In this document: positions 1 through 6,300 of the stretch, one piece after another
Numbering within the stretch: position 1 is the first letter of the stretch
Layout: each line of letters starts with the position of its first letter
Source: Sporomusaceae bacterium
GTDB lineage: Bacteria; Bacillota; Negativicutes; DSM-13327
Direction of reading: 5' to 3'
NCBI GenBank assembly: GCA_027492445.1
Contig: JAPUES010000173.1
Location: forward strand, 1 to 7,809
Length of the DNA: 7,809 nt
Notes under the pieces: generated by a model
Told to the model about the DNA's origin: nothing
The model's input: only the letters and a program-made list of their open reading frames with translations
Databases searched by the model: none
Program-made: the position numbers and the translations under genes

Positions 1-623
1 AAAGCCCAACTATCTTCTTTGCCAATTTTATGAGTAACACTGTATCCTAACGTAGCATTGGTGCCTTCGCCAAAAGAAGTTTCCGCCACTATATCTTCAT
101 CCATTACTGCATTATTCTGTTCATCAGTTAGGCCCGTCTTCCCTGTAGGTAAATTGAGATCTAAACTATAGCGGAAACTATCACTGCCACGTTCATTTGT
201 ATAAGCCGCCGATAGGGTAGTATCGATAAAACTGGCTAGCTTTTCCTGTTTCCCCGGGCTGTTATTGCGGGATATGACATAAGCAGTGCTCAAAGCATAT
301 TCCATTTTTTTATCAACATAAGAAAAATTATAGGGCTGAACAAACTGATACCCACTCTGCCCTTTATTATTTTTCCACTGGTAATATTGAGTTCCAGTAT
401 CGAAGTACACTGGACCACTAGTTAGAGGTTCTGGTTTTAGAGACTCTGCCTGGACTTCACCAGTAGTAAGCTTTGCTTCTTGGTCCGAACTTTGAGACCT
501 ATCCTGCCCCGCAATGGCGATATTGTTTTCTTCCATTGGTACGGCCATGGCATTAGCATTTACTACGCCTTGATGATGGAAAACCACACAGCATAAAATT
601 GCAAGCAATGCACGTTGATACAT
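1..623 (-). CDS. Probable outer-membrane beta-barrel protein, 3' end cut off by the window
   Basis: The frame is open from an ATG at 621-623 to the window edge and gives 207 residues with no stop. An AGGAAGAAGG ribosome binding site lies just upstream of the ATG. The first 27 or so residues look like a Sec signal peptide: a short hydrophobic core (ALLAILCCVVF) and small residues before a possible cut at NANA or AMA. A polar, Gln/Glu/Pro-rich linker follows (about 30-70). From about residue 72 come short alternating strands rich in Tyr, Ser and Thr (YQFVQPYNFSYV, LSTAYVIS, TLSAAYT, FRYSLDLNLPTGK), with the look of an outer-membrane barrel. The LDLNLPTGK stretch recalls the MetA-pathway/transporter-like barrel family (PF13557), but that assignment is only a resemblance. 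The cargo or role is unknown. A hairpin and a candidate promoter separate it from metF, so it is probably transcribed alone or with genes beyond the left edge. Confidence 0.72.
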   Translation of the reverse strand, partial: MYQRALLAILCCVVFHHQGVVNANAMAVPMEENNIAIAGQDRSQSSDQEAKLTTGEVQAESLKPEPLTSGPVYFDTGTQYYQWKNNKGQSGYQFVQPYNFSYVDKKMEYALSTAYVISRNNSPGKQEKLASFIDTTLSAAYTNERGSDSFRYSLDLNLPTGKTGLTDEQNNAVMDEDIVAETSFGEGTNATLGYSVTHKIGKEDSWA

Positions 624-660
624 ATCAGCCCTTCTTCCTAGCTCACGCTTGATTCTTAAA

Positions 661-666
661 ATTATA
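661..666 (-). promoter_or_regulatory. Candidate -10 box for the beta-barrel gene
   Basis: The minus strand reads a perfect TATAAT here, 37 bases upstream of the ATG at 623 and downstream of the metF hairpin. No convincing -35 box sits 16-18 bases further upstream, where the region is simply AT-rich. The call therefore rests on the -10 match and the position alone. Confidence 0.35.
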
Positions 667-729
667 CCTTACGTAAAAAATAATCTCTCTATATAATCCC
701 TATTTCATTCTATATTTTTATACAAAGCA

Positions 730-763
730 CCCCAAATATTAGATGTATCTCTAACATTTGGGG
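730..763 (-). terminator. Hairpin terminator after metF
   Basis: A 14-bp stem with a 6-base loop begins 14 bases after the metF stop (CCCCAAAT, one wobble position, then TTAGA). The single imperfect position is G-U when read as minus-strand RNA but A-C when read from the plus strand, which fits selection on the metF transcript. The downstream U-tract is weak (TGCTTTGTATAAAAA), so termination may be incomplete. Confidence 0.6.
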
Positions 764-777
764 TGAGGTTCATTGTC

Positions 778-1641
778 TTACCGAAGGCCAGTCTGTTTTA
801 CAATCGTACTGACTTGACTTGACTTATTCATCGTATAAATATGAATACCATCTACCTTATGGTCTACTAAATCGGAAATCTGCTGACAAGCATATTCTAT
901 ACCTGCCTTTTCCATATCTTGAGGATTATCCCCATACTTTTCAATCATCGCTTGCATCTTTAGCGGAATCGACGTTCCACATAAACTACAAATACGCTGA
1001 ATTTGTTTGGCATCCAAGATTGGCATAATACCAAGAGAAATAGGAATATTGATTCCACTTTTCCGTACTTTATCTAGAAAATCATAGTAAATTCCGTTAT
1101 CAAAAAAGATTTGCGTAATGAGGAAATCCGTTCCGCAATTAACTTTTTGCTTTAAATGGTCAATATTCGCCCCTATATCTCTACAATCCAAATGACCTTC
1201 CGGATAGGCTGCACCGCCCACGCAGAAATCATGATTCTTTTTAATATGAGCAACAAGATCTTTTGCATAACGATAGGCACTCTTCGATAAACTATCACTC
1301 TGATTATTCGGCAAATCACCACGTAGCGCCAATATATTTTGTACATTTATCTTTTTAATCTTTTCCAAGGATTCTTCTATCTCATCCTGCGAGGCCCCAA
1401 TGCATGTAAAGTGAGTTACTGTTTCCAGCTCATATTCATTTTGGACTTTATTTGCAATGTCAAACGTAGTGGCAGAACTACTGCCACCTGCCCCATAAGT
1501 CACACTTATAAATTCAGGCTTTAATCCTTTTAACGATTGAATGGTATCAAAGATTGTACTAACTGGATATTGCTGTTTTGGGGGAAATATTTCAAAGGAA
1601 ACTACAATTTGGTCTTTTTGAAACATATCTGAAATTTTCAT
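778..1641 (-). CDS. metF: 5,10-methylenetetrahydrofolate reductase (MetF)
   Basis: This cytosolic FAD enzyme reduces 5,10-methylene-THF to 5-methyl-THF, the methyl donor for methionine synthesis and, in acetogens, part of the methyl branch of the Wood-Ljungdahl pathway. The protein has 287 residues, close to the usual length of bacterial MetF (about 290-300). Family landmarks are in order: VSFEIFPPK (14-22) with the catalytic Glu17, VTYGAGGS (47-54), HFTC (77-80), LALRGDLP (104-111) with the flavin-tuning Asp109, FLITQIFFD (173-181) with the substrate-contacting Gln177, and GIHIYTMN (265-272). The start is an ATG preceded by AAAGGATG at good spacing. The gene stands alone between two terminator hairpins. 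No metV (the zinc-cysteine partner in acetogens) and no metH is adjacent, so the genetic context does not choose between a biosynthetic and an acetogenic role. No SAM riboswitch is evident in the 156-base leader region. Confidence 0.96.
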   Translation of the reverse strand: MKISDMFQKDQIVVSFEIFPPKQQYPVSTIFDTIQSLKGLKPEFISVTYGAGGSSSATTFDIANKVQNEYELETVTHFTCIGASQDEIEESLEKIKKINVQNILALRGDLPNNQSDSLSKSAYRYAKDLVAHIKKNHDFCVGGAAYPEGHLDCRDIGANIDHLKQKVNCGTDFLITQIFFDNGIYYDFLDKVRKSGINIPISLGIMPILDAKQIQRICSLCGTSIPLKMQAMIEKYGDNPQDMEKAGIEYACQQISDLVDHKVDGIHIYTMNKSSQVSTIVKQTGLR

Positions 1642-1712
1642 AATTACACATCCTTTTTATTTAAACCATCATTTGCTCTTTGGAATCACTTTAAATAATT
1701 AGCCTAAAAGAT

Positions 1713-1759
1713 AGAAAAATCCTGCAAACTTTCTCAAAAAAATTTTGCAGGATTTTTCT
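1713..1759 (-). terminator. Rho-independent terminator after 6-phosphofructokinase
   Basis: This is a perfect 16-bp inverted repeat (AGAAAAATCCTGCAAA and its complement) around a 15-base A/T-rich loop, 38 bases past the pfk stop. On the minus strand the 3' arm ends in GGATTTTTCT followed by ATCTTTT, which gives the U-rich tail. The symmetric A/T arms would also allow termination of plus-strand transcripts, but no plus-strand gene is present. It separates the metallophosphoesterase-pfk unit from metF. Confidence 0.85.
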
Positions 1760-1797
1760 TGCTATAAATACTATGGAAAACTTGGATAATTCATACC

Positions 1798-2877
1798 TTA
1801 ATCACCAAAAGAAATTCCAAGGGAGCGTCCTGTTTGAATTAAATCATGTCCCTCCGGAACTAAATAGGGCGTTCCCACAACATCGATTAAATTAACTAAG
1901 ACAATTTCGTTATTCTGCAATGCCACCATTGTCTTGAATCTTTTAGTAATGATTGCATTTACTGCAGCTTCACCATAACGAGTGGACAATACCCTGTCAT
2001 AGGCCGTCGGGCTACCACCACGTTGCAGATGACCGAGTACTGTGGATCTACATTCCACTCCGATTAAATTTTCTAGTTCGTGAGCAATTTTATCGCCTAC
2101 GCCCCCTAATCGTATTGTTTCAGGACAATGATCTACAATCCTTGCTACAGATAATTGACCATTAATCGGCATAGCCCCTTCGGCCACTACAATAATACTA
2201 AATAGCGTCCCTTTTTCTTGCCGGCGCTTAATTTTGTCAGTAATCGAATCCCACTTAAAAGGAATCTCAGGAATGATAATACAATCCGCTCCACCAGCGA
2301 TGCCACTATGAAGAGCAATCCACCCAGCATAACGTCCCATGACTTCGAGAATCATGACCCGGTGGTGAGACTCGGCTGTTGTATGCAAGCGATCTAATGC
2401 TTCTGTTGCAATGCTAACGGCAGTATCAAAACCAAAAGTCCTCTCTGTTTTTGGTAAATCATTATCAATTGTTTTAGGAACACCAACTACGGGAAAGCCA
2501 AGCTCTGAAAAATCACTGGCAATTTTAAGGGTACCATCACCGCCAATGACAATTAATGCTTCGATATTTCGTTGCTTAAGGTTGCCTAAAGCACGCTCTG
2601 ACATATCCTTATAAACAATTTCCCCATTATCCATACATTGATAGTGAAAAGGATTATCTCGATTGGTAGTTCCTAGAATCGTTCCGCCACGAGGTAATAT
2701 ACCTGAAATATTTTTAGGACCAAGCAAAAACAAATCATCTTCCACTAAGCCTTTAAAACCATTTTTTACCCCATAAACCTCCATGCCATTTGAATAAGCA
2801 GTCTTATAAACCGCCCTTATTACCGCATTTAGTCCTGGACAATCCCCGCCACCAGTTAATATCGCAATTGTTTTCAA
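1798..2877 (-). CDS. pfkA: 6-phosphofructokinase (PfkA superfamily, TTG start)
   Basis: This enzyme phosphorylates fructose 6-phosphate to fructose 1,6-bisphosphate, the committing step of glycolysis in the cytosol. It has 359 residues, longer than E. coli PfkA (320) and close to the group III or mixed-substrate PFKs. Visible motifs are TGGGDCPGLNA (8-18), IGGDGT (111-116), PKTIDND (134-140) with the catalytic base Asp138, MGRYAGW (180-186), the VVAEG Glu233, Arg277, and GHLQRGGSP (282-290). The donor-site pair is mixed: Gly115 (E. coli Gly104) is of ATP type, while Lys135 (E. coli Gly124) is usual in pyrophosphate enzymes. ATP use is the likelier reading, but sequence alone does not settle it. 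The start codon is TTG at 2875-2877, placed by the MKTIAILTGGGD beginning expected of the family and by an AAAGGAG site 9 bases upstream. It lies 14 bases behind the metallophosphoesterase gene and is probably translationally coupled to it. Confidence 0.95.
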   Translation of the reverse strand: MKTIAILTGGGDCPGLNAVIRAVYKTAYSNGMEVYGVKNGFKGLVEDDLFLLGPKNISGILPRGGTILGTTNRDNPFHYQCMDNGEIVYKDMSERALGNLKQRNIEALIVIGGDGTLKIASDFSELGFPVVGVPKTIDNDLPKTERTFGFDTAVSIATEALDRLHTTAESHHRVMILEVMGRYAGWIALHSGIAGGADCIIIPEIPFKWDSITDKIKRRQEKGTLFSIIVVAEGAMPINGQLSVARIVDHCPETIRLGGVGDKIAHELENLIGVECRSTVLGHLQRGGSPTAYDRVLSTRYGEAAVNAIITKRFKTMVALQNNEIVLVNLIDVVGTPYLVPEGHDLIQTGRSLGISFGD

Positions 2878-2886
2878 ATTTAAAAA

Positions 2887-2893
2887 CTCCTTT
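2887..2893 (-). promoter_or_regulatory. Ribosome binding site that sets the pfk TTG start and overlaps the upstream stop codon
   Basis: The minus strand reads AAAGGAG here, 9 bases before the TTG start at 2877. Its first bases belong to the TAA stop (2892-2894) of the metallophosphoesterase gene. A ribosome terminating on that gene covers the site, the usual arrangement for translational coupling. Confidence 0.75.
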
Positions 2894-4595
2894 ACTTACC
2901 ACTTCCTGCTTTGTATGTTTGCATCTTCGCCTGCATCTCTGGGCTCAATTTTTTAACAAGTTCTGCATTGTAGGAACCAGTCGGCGAAAAAGGCAACTCA
3001 TTATTAAATATTTGCTGAGCTGCAACCGCATAAGAACGGGATTTTTCAACGAGTGACCCTGCACTCACATCGGGATCAACATTCGTTGCCAAAATGGAAA
3101 TTGTATTGTCGCTATTGTAAAGAATTTCGAAAATCCGTAACTGCTGAGGGAAATCACGTAATGATGCCGTTTCAACCTGCCAGAAGCCTAGTTCAGGGCG
3201 ATTTGGATCAGGTGATTTAAATGGGGTGACTGTATTCCAATGACGATGTCCCGCTACCCATAGGATTAGATTGGAATATTCATGCAGCTTGGCAAATAAC
3301 GCCGCCTCGGAGATATAAGCATTAGGACTCCAAGCCATCATGGAATCTCCAGTTTCAACGCCAATGGGTATATGCGCTGCAATAACCATAAGCTTACCTT
3401 CCCTCTGCCCCTTGTCCAGTTCATCTACTAGCCATTCATAGCGCTTCTTGTCAAGGGAACCATGGCCATAGCCAAAGCTATTCGAATTATTGGGATCATC
3501 GTGCCTTTGTGTGTCATCGAGAACGATAACCTTAAGCGGAAGATTGGACTTTGGTTCAAAGCTATAACAGGCAAAATCTTGATCCAAGTTATACTGGCTG
3601 AAGCCGTGACCAACTGGATTAGAAGAAGTCTCAAAAAACTCCCTCATCCACTCTTTTTTGGCAAGGGAACGGCGGTTTGGATCAGCAGCTCGTACCTTCG
3701 GCGGTGTTGCAAAATTTTTGACAGGTCCTACCCCGATAACATCCCCATAAGGCGTCGAACCATCAATAGAACCCATGTAAAATCCACGACTTTCTAATCC
3801 TTTAGGGTCAGTAAATAAATTCCCCAAATTTACAATATCGTCTCCAATCAGACTTTGACGGATATAATCATTGGGTGGCATGAAGCCCATGAAAAAATGA
3901 TCATGATTGCCGAGGGTCTGATACCAAGGAATGGTCTTATCAAGCCCTGCTGCCTTGTAAGGTTTCTGATAATCAATGCTCTCCGCTCCGTCATGAGCGC
4001 CAGAGCTTGGAGTGATAGTCTTGCCATCTATAACATCAATATACCATCTTGTTTCATTATACTGGGTGTTGTTGCAAGTATCACCTAGGGAGATACCAAA
4101 ATCAATGGGACTTTTTTTATGAATTGCATTTACCGTCTGAATGGCGGCATCCAGAACATGAGTTGTATATAGCATAATTCCCGAGTATCCTGAAGAAACC
4201 CCGCCTTTGTAGCCATAAAAGATTGCCTGTGCCGGGGTTTCTTTATCGGTGATATGAATGTCCGTTATCGTAAAGAAACGTAGTAAAGTGGCCGATGGTT
4301 TAACCCCATCACCCCTATAGGAAGCTGGCATAAGATCCATTCTTTTTTCATAATCAAGCCCTGGTCCTTCCTGCCAACGTCCATATCCGTACTGTGTATA
4401 TTTAGAAATATCAGTAGGAAGGAGTTTAGGGGAAGTAGAAGGTACGTTTATTGGCATAATCGTACGCCCAATTGTTGTCTGATAGCCTGGCGCAGCGCTT
4501 AACTTATGTAGTAAAGTAGTAGAAAATCCACCAAAAGCAACTAAGGCAGCCCCGCTTAAACCAGTTTTAATAAAGGAACGTCTAGATAGTTTCAT
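2892..4595 (-). CDS. Tat-exported metallophosphoesterase (resembles the TIGR03768/RPA4764 family)
   Basis: This 567-residue protein is predicted to be a binuclear-metal phosphoesterase of the calcineurin-like superfamily, acting outside the cytoplasmic membrane. Its substrate is unknown. A twin-arginine signal stands at 4-10 (SRRSFIK), followed by a hydrophobic stretch and a likely cut near residue 35. The five metal-binding blocks are present in order: TDIH (111-114), GD (171-172), GNHD (229-232), AAH (406-408) and GHRH (449-452). The long insertions between blocks, especially between GNHD and AAH, and the Tat signal fit my memory of the TIGR03768 family, which I could not check here. The frame is open back to 4655, but the ATG at 4593-4595 is chosen because it has an AGGAG site just upstream and puts the Tat motif at the very N-terminus. 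It is the first gene of a unit with pfk, an odd pairing of an exported with a cytosolic enzyme. Confidence 0.88.
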   Translation of the reverse strand: MKLSRRSFIKTGLSGAALVAFGGFSTTLLHKLSAAPGYQTTIGRTIMPINVPSTSPKLLPTDISKYTQYGYGRWQEGPGLDYEKRMDLMPASYRGDGVKPSATLLRFFTITDIHITDKETPAQAIFYGYKGGVSSGYSGIMLYTTHVLDAAIQTVNAIHKKSPIDFGISLGDTCNNTQYNETRWYIDVIDGKTITPSSGAHDGAESIDYQKPYKAAGLDKTIPWYQTLGNHDHFFMGFMPPNDYIRQSLIGDDIVNLGNLFTDPKGLESRGFYMGSIDGSTPYGDVIGVGPVKNFATPPKVRAADPNRRSLAKKEWMREFFETSSNPVGHGFSQYNLDQDFACYSFEPKSNLPLKVIVLDDTQRHDDPNNSNSFGYGHGSLDKKRYEWLVDELDKGQREGKLMVIAAHIPIGVETGDSMMAWSPNAYISEAALFAKLHEYSNLILWVAGHRHWNTVTPFKSPDPNRPELGFWQVETASLRDFPQQLRIFEILYNSDNTISILATNVDPDVSAGSLVEKSRSYAVAAQQIFNNELPFSPTGSYNAELVKKLSPEMQAKMQTYKAGSGK

Positions 4596-4645
4596 ATTCT
4601 CTTCTCCTCGCACTTTTATTTTAGTTTTTTTCAGGGATGTATAAA

Positions 4646-4680
4646 AAGTAACCATCTATCCTATTGATACATGGTTGCTT
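4646..4680 (-). terminator. Probable terminator after the LytTR regulator gene
   Basis: An imperfect stem (AAGCAACCAT opposite ATGGTTACTT, extended inward by TATC/GATA, with two mismatches) begins 5 bases after the regulator's TAG stop. On the minus strand it runs into TTTTTAT. The mismatches make it weaker than the other hairpins, so some read-through into the metallophosphoesterase gene is possible. Confidence 0.55.
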
Positions 4681-4685
4681 ATCTT

Positions 4686-5408
4686 CTAGCAGTTATGTAA
4701 AAGAGTAAAAAAATGCTCCCTTACCTTATTTTTATAGGTACGACTAATAGGTATGATTGTACCATCTCGCAATACGCACTTATCGTTTGCGTATTGTTCA
4801 ATATATACAAAATTGACAATATAACTCTTGTGATGCCGTATCCACATTTTTGATTGGTGTTGCTCTATAAATTCATCCAGCGTAGTATAGATAACTACTC
4901 TTTGTCCTGCTTGCGCGAGCACAATCTCAACTCTATTTTTTTGACTTTCCAGAAACAAAATATCTTTTATCAAGATACGCTTGACTACGCCACCACAAGT
5001 AATAACGATGCTTTCTTTCCCTACCTCTTCTATCTTGGCAATTGTTTTATCCAACACCGCAACTAATTTCTGCCCATCTAAAGGTTTTAAGAGGTAGGCC
5101 GCGGCATTGACCTCGTACCCCTCATAGACATAGTCCGTAGAACTGGTTAAAAAAACGATATTTACCAGTTTGTCCTGCTGACGAATCACTCGCGCGCAAG
5201 TCATACCATTCATATCGTCCATAATGATATCCATAAATAGAATGTCAAAAATTATTTTTTTACTCTCGATTGCGGAGTTTAGTTTTTCAGCCCGATCATA
5301 GGGCAACACTTTCCCGTTGATACGTTGGTTTTGCAAATAGCTTTCTATTGTATTACATATTTGTGTTCGGTCGGCATGATTGTCATCGCAAACCCCGATA
5401 ATCAACAT
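4686..5408 (-). CDS. LytTR-family response regulator (LytR/AgrA type)
   Basis: This is a DNA-binding two-component response regulator of 240 residues, the normal size for the family. The N-terminal receiver domain (1-125) has the acidic pair Asp8-Asp9, phosphoacceptor Asp60 in FMDIIMDDMNG, the switch Thr88 in VFLTSS, and Lys108 in LLKPLD, so it looks fully phosphorylatable. The C-terminal LytTR domain (about 133-237) contains KDILFLESQKNRVEI, a LDEF segment, the IRHHKSYIVN signature (190-199) and a closing PISRTYKNKVRE stretch, as in AgrA, LytR and VirR. The ATG at 5406-5408 follows a modest GGGTGAT site. Such regulators usually partner a membrane-bound GHKL-type sensor kinase, but none is adjacent within the window. 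Its position directly after the secretin operon makes that operon or the metallophosphoesterase unit a possible target; this is inference only. Confidence 0.93.
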   Translation of the reverse strand: MLIIGVCDDNHADRTQICNTIESYLQNQRINGKVLPYDRAEKLNSAIESKKIIFDILFMDIIMDDMNGMTCARVIRQQDKLVNIVFLTSSTDYVYEGYEVNAAAYLLKPLDGQKLVAVLDKTIAKIEEVGKESIVITCGGVVKRILIKDILFLESQKNRVEIVLAQAGQRVVIYTTLDEFIEQHQSKMWIRHHKSYIVNFVYIEQYANDKCVLRDGTIIPISRTYKNKVREHFFTLLHNC

Positions 5409-5443
5409 ATTTTATCACCCTATTCTTTACTAAAAAATTCCAC

Positions 5444-5471
5444 ATAATACTCATACTATTTTCGACAACAA
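5444..5471 (-). promoter_or_regulatory. Candidate sigma-70 promoter of the LytTR regulator gene
   Basis: On the minus strand, TTGTTG (5466-5471) and TATTAT (5444-5449) are separated by 16 bases. They match the consensus -35 at 4 of 6 and the -10 at 5 of 6 positions. The -10 lies 35 bases before the ATG, and the promoter follows the terminator of the upstream operon, where an independent promoter is expected. Confidence 0.45.
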
Positions 5472-5544
5472 TATGAATAATCCTTCTTTTTTGACTATTT
5501 TTAGGTAATTATGAATCAGCCTAAGCTAGTTCCTGTCGTAAAAA

Positions 5545-5573
5545 GATGACTCCTGCTTCACACAGAAATCATC
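5545..5573 (-). terminator. Rho-independent terminator of the secretin operon
   Basis: The minus strand reads GATGATTTCTG, a 7-base loop, then CAGGAGTCATC, giving an 11-bp stem with two G-U wobbles that form only in minus-strand RNA. A TTTTT run follows immediately (5540-5544). It lies 22 bases past the stop of the beta-sandwich protein gene and marks the end of that operon. Confidence 0.8.
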
Positions 5574-5595
5574 TGCTTACTTGTTCTTAGCGATG

Positions 5596-6261
5596 TTACA
5601 ACAGCTCTATTCGTAGTCCTTCATGGGCATAAAAATCAAGAATCCACGAATCAAAATCCTTATCTTTGATCGTCGTTATCTGATATATGCTCCCCATCGG
5701 TATATATAGTTGTATAAAATCGATATCATCCACTGGAATAATTTGTTGGATGCCCATTTTTTTACTTGTTAGTGCAATTTTTTCTGGTTTAGCAAGATCA
5801 AGGAAGGTCTCAAACCAAATATAATCCTTTTTTTTAATTTTATAGGTACATTCCACATTTGCACTTAAATCAAATGACTTACTTTCTGATATGTAGTAAG
5901 AACGTGCCGTCTTAAATTCTCTTGTTAAGGCTGGCAAACCATAACCAACGTGACTATGGATGGCTTTGATATTGGCAAAGAAATAGTACGTACCACTCGG
6001 CAAGTGTTTAAACACCACTGTCCCATTTTCGTCCGTTTTCCCACCATCTCTTTTTTTTCCAACGAAATCCCCCTCCATGGCCGACACATCAACGCCAGCA
6101 ATGGGTAGACCATTCTCATCTTGTAGTGTAAGCGTTAGAGTAGGCATAGCTACTTCCGCTGCATAAACACTGTGCATTACTAAGCCACAATACATAAGAC
6201 TAACAACTACAATAACCGACAGTTGTCGCCACCAATATCCTTTACTATATCTTTTTGTCAC
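5596..6261 (-). CDS. Exported protein with a carboxypeptidase-regulatory/Cna-B-like domain
   Basis: The 221-residue protein has a basic N-terminus and one hydrophobic stretch (about 14-30), then VYAA near residue 35, typical of a cleaved Sec signal. Residues about 41-100 form a prealbumin-like beta-sandwich of the carboxypeptidase D regulatory/Cna-B type: TLTLQDENGLPIAGVDVSA, then KTDENGTVVFKHLPSGTYYF, the familiar 'gain-of-loop, then DxNGxxxFxxLPxGxY' pattern. The C-terminal half (about 120-221) is a mix of strands that I do not recognise. There is no lipobox, sortase signal or catalytic motif, so a structural or scaffolding role in the periplasm is plausible. It is 39 bases downstream of the secretin gene and is the last gene of that operon. 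The frame is open to GTG 6270, but the start is placed at GTG 6261. GTG 6270 overlaps the GGGGAGG site, ATG 6267 is only 2 bases from it, and GTG 6261 is 8 bases away. Confidence 0.78.
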   Translation of the reverse strand: MTKRYSKGYWWRQLSVIVVVSLMYCGLVMHSVYAAEVAMPTLTLTLQDENGLPIAGVDVSAMEGDFVGKKRDGGKTDENGTVVFKHLPSGTYYFFANIKAIHSHVGYGLPALTREFKTARSYYISESKSFDLSANVECTYKIKKKDYIWFETFLDLAKPEKIALTSKKMGIQQIIPVDDIDFIQLYIPMGSIYQITTIKDKDFDSWILDFYAHEGLRIELL

Positions 6262-6269
6262 GCCCATCA

Positions 6270-6276
6270 CCTCCCC
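6270..6276 (-). promoter_or_regulatory. Strong ribosome binding site deciding the start of the beta-sandwich protein
   Basis: The minus strand reads GGGGAGG here, continuing as TGAT, an extended match to the 16S rRNA tail. It is 8 bases from GTG 6261 but only 2 bases from ATG 6267, and it overlaps GTG 6270. The site therefore favours the shorter, GTG-started product. Confidence 0.6.
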
Positions 6277-6300
6277 AATTATCAGGTGCCTAGCAGCTTC

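Noticed and set aside
1642..1712. Possible SAM or T-box riboswitch, or clear promoter, upstream of metF
   Set aside because: The leader between the pfk terminator and metF is only about 70 bases and shows neither conserved riboswitch elements nor a convincing -35/-10 pair. The metF promoter remains unlocated.
3462..3797. A 111-codon open frame on the plus strand
   Set aside because: It lies wholly antisense within the metallophosphoesterase gene, has no convincing ribosome binding site and shows no recognisable protein motif. The same applies to the shorter plus-strand frames at 819-1028, 1339-1524, 1953-2165, 2411-2614, 2790-3056, 3855-4088 and 4854-5066.
4596..4655. 20-residue N-terminal extension of the metallophosphoesterase
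   Set aside because: The extension runs over the ribosome binding site of the ATG at 4595 and into the regulator's terminator hairpin. It would also bury the twin-arginine motif about 24 residues from the N-terminus.
5455..5501. Two copies of AAAATAGT (minus strand; 5455-5462 and 5494-5501) near the regulator promoter, considered as LytTR binding repeats
   Set aside because: They are 39 bases apart, not the roughly 21-22 usual for LytTR site pairs, and are A/T-rich enough to occur by chance.
5925..6119. Second minus-strand frame inside the beta-sandwich protein gene
   Set aside because: It is an out-of-frame shadow of a gene whose own frame has a signal peptide and a recognisable domain. 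The same holds for 3428-3634 inside the phosphoesterase gene.
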